Shown here piece by piece: positions 59,901 through 64,000 of a DNA stretch of 64,000 nt (the first letter of the stretch is position 1; the number at the start of each line of letters is the position of its first letter). A program made the position numbers and the translations under genes. A model generated the notes under the pieces. The model was not told the origin of the DNA and did not search any database. It saw only the letters and a list, made by a program, of their open reading frames with translations. Source of the stretch: Aldrovandia affinis (taxonomy: Eukaryota > Chordata > Actinopteri > Notacanthiformes > Halosauridae); assembly GCA_029706075.1 (NCBI GenBank), contig JAINUG010000174.1:1903501-1967500 (forward strand). The letters run 5' to 3'.

Positions 59901-61950
59901 TGACTCGACACCACAACTGTACCCCCCGCCCCCCCGTCCCACAGTTTTAGGTTACACGCTCTGCCCGTGAATGCAAGGGAATGCCAGTCCTTTGTGGGGG
60001 AATGCGGCTTCTCCTCTGGCCGGGCGGGGCAGGAGCGAGAGCAAGATCGCCAGTGTTCCCAAACGGAGAGCGCGCGGGAGAACGTGTTATGTAAGACGGC
60101 GACCATTAAAAACATGGTTTTTGGAACTGAAAGGCATTCTGAATGGGGGCGGGGGGGTGTAAAGTGGTCCACTGTGCGCGAGGCTCATTGCTAAGCAGAC
60201 CCACATACTGGCGTGTGATTTTTCCACTGGCTTTTGTTCTGGCGGCCCACCTCATGAAGACGGCCATTCAGTGGCACGGAGGTGAACTGAATGGGCCCGG
60301 AGAGGCACAGATGCATGGGCTCTGACCCTCGCGACCTTTTGTTCTGGGACGTTGCCACGCTCCACAAGTGCCCTTGTTCGTCGGCCCTCCGAGCCGCTTC
60401 CTTGTGGGAGGGAGGCAGGTCTGCATTCCTGGCCCGGCCGGACGGAACTCCTCCGTTTCCGTCTCGGAAGAAAAGGTAACCGGAGGACGTAATTGCGATG
60501 TGCGCTCTCTCTCTCTCTCTCTCGAATGTCCGTGTCCATGGGAACGGACAAACAGCGGAGCCGGCGGTCGGGCCGCGAGCGGAGAGCCCTCCCGCTGGAG
60601 GACTGGAGGACTGGAGGAGCCGCTGCAAAGCGCCGCTCGGCTTGCCTCATCGGCCTCCCGCCTCGGCCGGGGCTTAGCCGCCGCGCGGAGCAGCGCTCTT
60701 TCATAACGCCCCCACCACCCAGCCCCCAGCCCCCACCCTTCCCCCCCCCCCACCCCCTCGTGCTGCTGGAGCTTCACGCCCCCTGTGTGCGCCGGGGCGA
60801 GCTTACGTAAGCCAGCGATGTGCAGCCGCTGCTCCACTTGTGCAGCAGCGCGTGAAACACGCTACTTTAACATGAATAACATGCCGGTCTGGAACATGGA
60901 TTATGCATGTGCACAATGGCCAGTGCTGTGAGGGGGCTTCACGCGCTGGAAGGAAAGTGGACCGGAGGCGAGTTGCACAGAGGAGAGCTTTGTCTCTGCC
61001 TCTCAAACACAATGTGAGCGTAGTCACCTTCCCCACCAGAACGTTCCATTGTCACGGCGGTTTTGGCGACGTCGATGGAGCGTCGCATACGTGTTCAGTG
61101 TCGTGACTCCCGGGGATTAGCAGGATAGGCTGTGGATCAGGGGGACATGCGTGTGCACCCCATCTCTGTAGATATTCAAAACATCCAGGGCTACCCGTCA
61201 CGTACTGTACTCAAGGCGGCCGACTTCTTTAAGTTGAGCACAACTCAAGCGTCAGACAATTTGAGTTAAATGTATGCATGCCTGATCTTATCGTCAGGCT
61301 TACAGACTAATTCAGATGAATGTTTTAAATAATATATTTTTTTTTATATTCAGATATATTTTCAAAGCACATTTAGGGAGGAAATATACAGCACTAATTT
61401 GCTGACATTTCTTGTTTTACAGCATGATTCATTGTGAACAATTTTAGACCAATGCCCTGCTTTACATGTGGATCTGCCAAACTGCAATCCTCTTACGGTT
61501 GTAATTCTCGAGAGCGTGCATTGCTGTGGATGCGCGCTACCATCCATGACACAGTTCAAGAAAAGGTCAAACACGAAATTGAGACCGCAGACGTTTGTGC
61601 CAGACGACTGAATGTGCTTCAGTTTCAGTTTCGGCGAATCGCATTCCAGCACCTTCGCCGCGCGAATCGATGAGCGCGCCATTTATGCACAACGTGAACG
61701 GCGCTCAGGCGCTCGCACCCCCGCCGCGCAGGCGCGCGTGGCGGTTAAACGCGGCCGTCCAATGAGGCTCGGCGCTCTTAATGCTCGCGATGTTCACGAT
61801 GCTCGAAATGTTCGCGACCTCGAGCGCCGCGCCCGAAACAGATACGCAGATCATCACCTTAAAGGCAGCAGCAGGTCGGTCACAGAAGCCGTTTTTCACG
61901 CCGACACACCACCAAACAAACAGAACGATTGTACATGATGCAGGCTAATG
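57000..61950 (+). other. CpG-rich part of tsc22d3 intron 1
   Basis: GC and CpG content rise clearly here compared with the rest of the intron. Open frames of 100-260 codons occur on both strands because stop codons are rare in such sequence. None resembles a known protein. The densest CpG lies at 60.4-60.8 kb and 61.63-61.87 kb. Confidence 0.5.
61630..61870. promoter_or_regulatory. CpG island with CCAAT box, candidate alternative promoter
   Basis: Very dense CG dinucleotides (CGCCGCGCGAATCGATGAGC; GCGCAGGCGCGCGTGGCGG) and a CCAAT box at 61759-61763. TSC22D3 is known to use several promoters in mammals, giving long and short forms. I could not find the short-form first exon (its conserved YQLHNFSISFF-type stretch) next to this island. 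Confidence 0.35.
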
Positions 61951-62212
61951 GGTCATTTGGTAATAATGTCATTCTAAGACATTAGAAGAATAATTGTTGT
62001 CGTCCTCAGCATTGTTCATCACCGGTATTGTCATTAAAAAGATTTTCAATCCGAAGCAGTAAAAGAACTCAATCGGATTGGAGCACACATTATTCACAAT
62101 ATCATGATATCACTTGGGATGGAAGTGATATCAGTGATTTCCCCCCCGGAAATGAATAATAATAATATCAATTATAGGCTTAATACATATTTTAAAAAAT
62201 CGTAATTATTAC

Positions 62213-62258
<46 letters not shown>

Positions 62259-62259
62259 T
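62213..62259. repeat. (ATT)n microsatellite
   Basis: About 15 ATT units in a row. Simple sequence. Confidence 0.95.
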
Positions 62260-62481
62260 CTACATTGAATTGGCATGTCCCTGCCCAAGCACCCCACATT
62301 TTTACATTCTGTTATTTTCTCCAAGGACTACTCTAGAATTTGACTTGAGCTCAAACTGGTCTCCGGGGACCCCTGGGGCCCATAAAAAAGGAGTTTCATT
62401 TCATGAAATACTGTACATATTTTGGACTTAAAATAGAACTTGTCTGGTTTACACATCCTTATATTGTGATTATTAAATATA

Positions 62482-62660
62482 CAGGTAACAGCCTAAATAA
62501 AGGAAACACCAACCTAAAGTGTCTTCCTAGGGCATTGGGTGTCTGGAGCTCTATTGGAGGAATGCAACACAATATTTTCATGAGAAATTCCATCATTTGG
62601 TGTATGGTTGATGGTGGTGGAAAATGCTGCTGTCTCAGGCAATGTATTGTGTGTTGAATA
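62482..62660 (-). mobile_element. fragment of the second Tc1 family
   Basis: Starts TA|CAGGTAACAGCCTAAATAAAG, then GCATTGGGTGTCTGGAGCTC, GAGAAATTCCATCATTTGGT and GATGGTGGTGGAAAATGCT. These match the 3' side of the copy at 41670-42517. The rest is missing. Confidence 0.8.
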
Positions 62661-62789
62661 AAAGCTTCAACCGTTAACCATTGGTATTGTGGTTTGGGTT
62701 ATTTATTGAAGAGGCTAAACATAATTTTTTTACAATTGTTTAGAGCCCCTGCTCTAATTGTAATTATACCCTCTATTTATTTAGATTCA
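62660..62789. other. unique sequence between repeats
   Basis: AT-rich stretch with no recognisable feature. Flanked by a Tc1 fragment and a reverse SINE. Confidence 0.4.
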
Positions 62790-62947
62790 GTCCCCCCACG
62801 AACAGGACAGCCAAAAGCCGCCCCTCTCGAACCGTCGCTCTCGGTCAGGGCCAGTCTGGCACAGTCGGGTTTCGAACCGCGGCTGTAATAGGCAGCTTGC
62901 ACTCACAAACCAAGTGCTTTAGACCGCTACACTATCCGAGGCCCCCC
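62790..62947 (-). mobile_element. tRNA-derived SINE, reverse
   Basis: Minus strand: CTCGGATAGTGTAGCGGTCT (A box), then GCCGCGGTTCGAAACCCGAC (B box), TGTGCCAGACTGGCCCTGAC and GGCTGTCCTGTTCGTGGGGG. The acceptor stem does not close, so it is not a tRNA gene. Same family as 50965 and 33290. Confidence 0.7.
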
Positions 62948-63514
62948 TGCTCTAGTTCTTGAGTGTGAACTTCAAGGCCTCAGCTGAGCTAGGCCCAACC
63001 CCGCCGTGCGCCCCCACGCCCTGTACCGCCCAGAGCCTTTTCCCAGTATATTCGTGAGGAGCCTACTGGCAGACACAAAGCTTGGGCAATGTTTGGACAG
63101 ATGTTTACCACATCAAGGGCGGGTCACTGCTGCAGCAGTCCACACGCCTGGCAACGCGATTAAGCACTGCTTTAGTTTGGTAACCATTTGAACAGCGCCT
63201 TATGTAACCGACTCATCGCCATTGTGTCGTCAGATAGCAGGAACGTGGGCCTGTCTGAGAGCTCACAATTGCGCTGGCAACCTGTTGCTGGCGACATGAA
63301 CGCACTTGTTGGGGCACCCACGCACGAAACGAGACCGCCGTGCTCTTTGTTTCGCCTCACGTAGCTGGTAATATATATATGTAATTAATAACGTGAATAC
63401 AATGGGCCCTCGTGCAAGCAGGCCAACACGCCTTCGCTAATGTGCGCTTAATGGGGCTTTTGGGTCGCAGCCACGTTGAGTTATAGTCTTTGCCCATTCC
63501 CCTGGTTTTCAACA

Positions 63515-63710
63515 GGCTGGCAGTGTAGTGTAGTGGTGTAATGGTTAGGGAGCTGGGCTTGTAACTCAGAGGTTGCAGGTTCAATTGCCAGGTAGGGCAC
63601 TGCTGTTGTACCCTTGAGCAAGGTACTTAACCTGAATTGCTTCAGTAAAATATCCAGCTGTATAAATGGATTGTATGTAAAGAAATGTAAACTGTGTGAG
63701 TCGCTACTTT
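63515..63710 (+). mobile_element. tRNA-derived SINE (second head type)
   Basis: GTGTAATGGTTAGGGAGCTG (A box), GAGGTTGCAGGTTCAATTGC (B box), then the conserved body TGTTGTACCCTTGAGCAAGG, TACTTAACCTGAATTGCTTC and GTATAAATGGATTGTATGT, ending in a truncated GTGTGAGTCGCT tail. A common fish SINE layout. Confidence 0.85.
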
Positions 63711-63779
63711 GACAGCGCTGGGCTGGACGGACATTCAGACAGGTTGCGGAATCTGCTGGTTCTAAGGGTATTTATGATT

Positions 63780-63955
63780 GTTACATTGCATTCATATGCC
63801 ACCTTTCATAGACCTCAATGTGCTTTAGAGTGAAGAGGGTGGGGTTCATTGCTTTAACCAGTCACCAATGTGTTACGCCCACCTGGGTGACTCATGCCAC
63901 CCATATTTGCATTAGAATGCTCACCAGACCTCACCTGAGGTGGAGAGGTAGGATT
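63780..63955 (-). repeat. SINE3-type 3' module, reverse
   Basis: GCCACCTTTCATAGACCTCA, ATGTGCTTTAGAG, CACCAATGTGTTACGCCCAC and CTGGGTGACTCATGCCACCC are the reverse of the 3' part of fish SINE3/5S-SINE elements. No 5S head within the window. Confidence 0.6.
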
Positions 63956-64000
63956 GATTTATGCAAACTTGCGATTAAACTTGTTTTTTTGGGTAGTTTT

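Noticed and set aside
60252-60837. Several overlapping frames of 105-189 codons on both strands
   Set aside because: Multiple frames open at once in CpG-rich DNA with CT and C runs is a composition artefact.
62865-62947. Possible minus-strand tRNA gene
   Set aside because: Same tRNA-like head occurs with a SINE body at 50965-51095, so it is a SINE promoter.
30905-64000. Downstream tsc22d3 exons (TSC box, leucine zipper) or the short-isoform first exon
   Set aside because: I looked for the conserved YQLHNFSISFF-type and ASGASVVAIDNKIEQ-type coding and found neither; they should lie beyond the window.
1-64000. Endogenous retrovirus, LTR element, Polinton or CRISPR array
   Set aside because: No LTR pairs, gag/pol/env or capsid-like frames and no spaced direct repeats were seen; the only reverse-transcriptase scraps are of L2 and Penelope-like type.

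Overview
The window reads as ray-finned fish (teleost-type) nuclear DNA. It holds two clear vertebrate genes with large introns, tRNA- and 5S-derived SINEs, deleted Tc1-like transposons of fish type, an L2-type LINE tail and a Penelope-like element. I cannot name the species. No prokaryotic gene, CRISPR array, retrovirus, LTR element or Polinton was seen. || Layout. (1) 1-4.6 kb: mostly unique intergenic DNA downstream of ercc6l. (2) 4.7-15.3 kb, minus strand: ercc6l (PICH), a SNF2-family DNA translocase of mitotic ultrafine bridges. It has three coding exons (15323-15259, 14458-14414, 8690-4886) that give about 1304 residues. Its 5.7 kb second intron is packed with an L2 LINE tail, a fold-back Tc1-like element, a hAT fragment, a tRNA-SINE and a Penelope-like fossil. 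(3) 15.3-29.7 kb: intergenic, with SINE and hAT scraps, a deleted Tc1 element with intact ends (24846-25717) and a possible hAT-like repeat near 26.6-27.2 kb. (4) 29.7-30.9 kb: CpG- and GA/CT-rich 5' region and first coding exon (30594-30904, plus strand) of the long (cysteine-rich) form of tsc22d3 (GILZ). (5) 30.9-64 kb: apparently the first intron of tsc22d3. The TSC-box/leucine-zipper exons are not in the window. This stretch holds a head-to-tail pair of SINEs, a second deleted Tc1 family in three states of decay, CA and ATT microsatellites, and CpG-rich DNA from about 57 to 61.9 kb that could hold an alternative promoter. || The two genes are transcribed away from each other, with about 15 kb between their start codons. 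Both 5' flanks carry clusters of AACGTTA/GCTAGC words. I found no convincing new multi-gene system. The points most worth checking are the weak first start codon of tsc22d3 with a strong in-frame ATG 36 codons later, the complementary GA/CT tracts upstream of it, the CpG-rich intronic region, and a possible divergent exon 248 bp from the ercc6l start.
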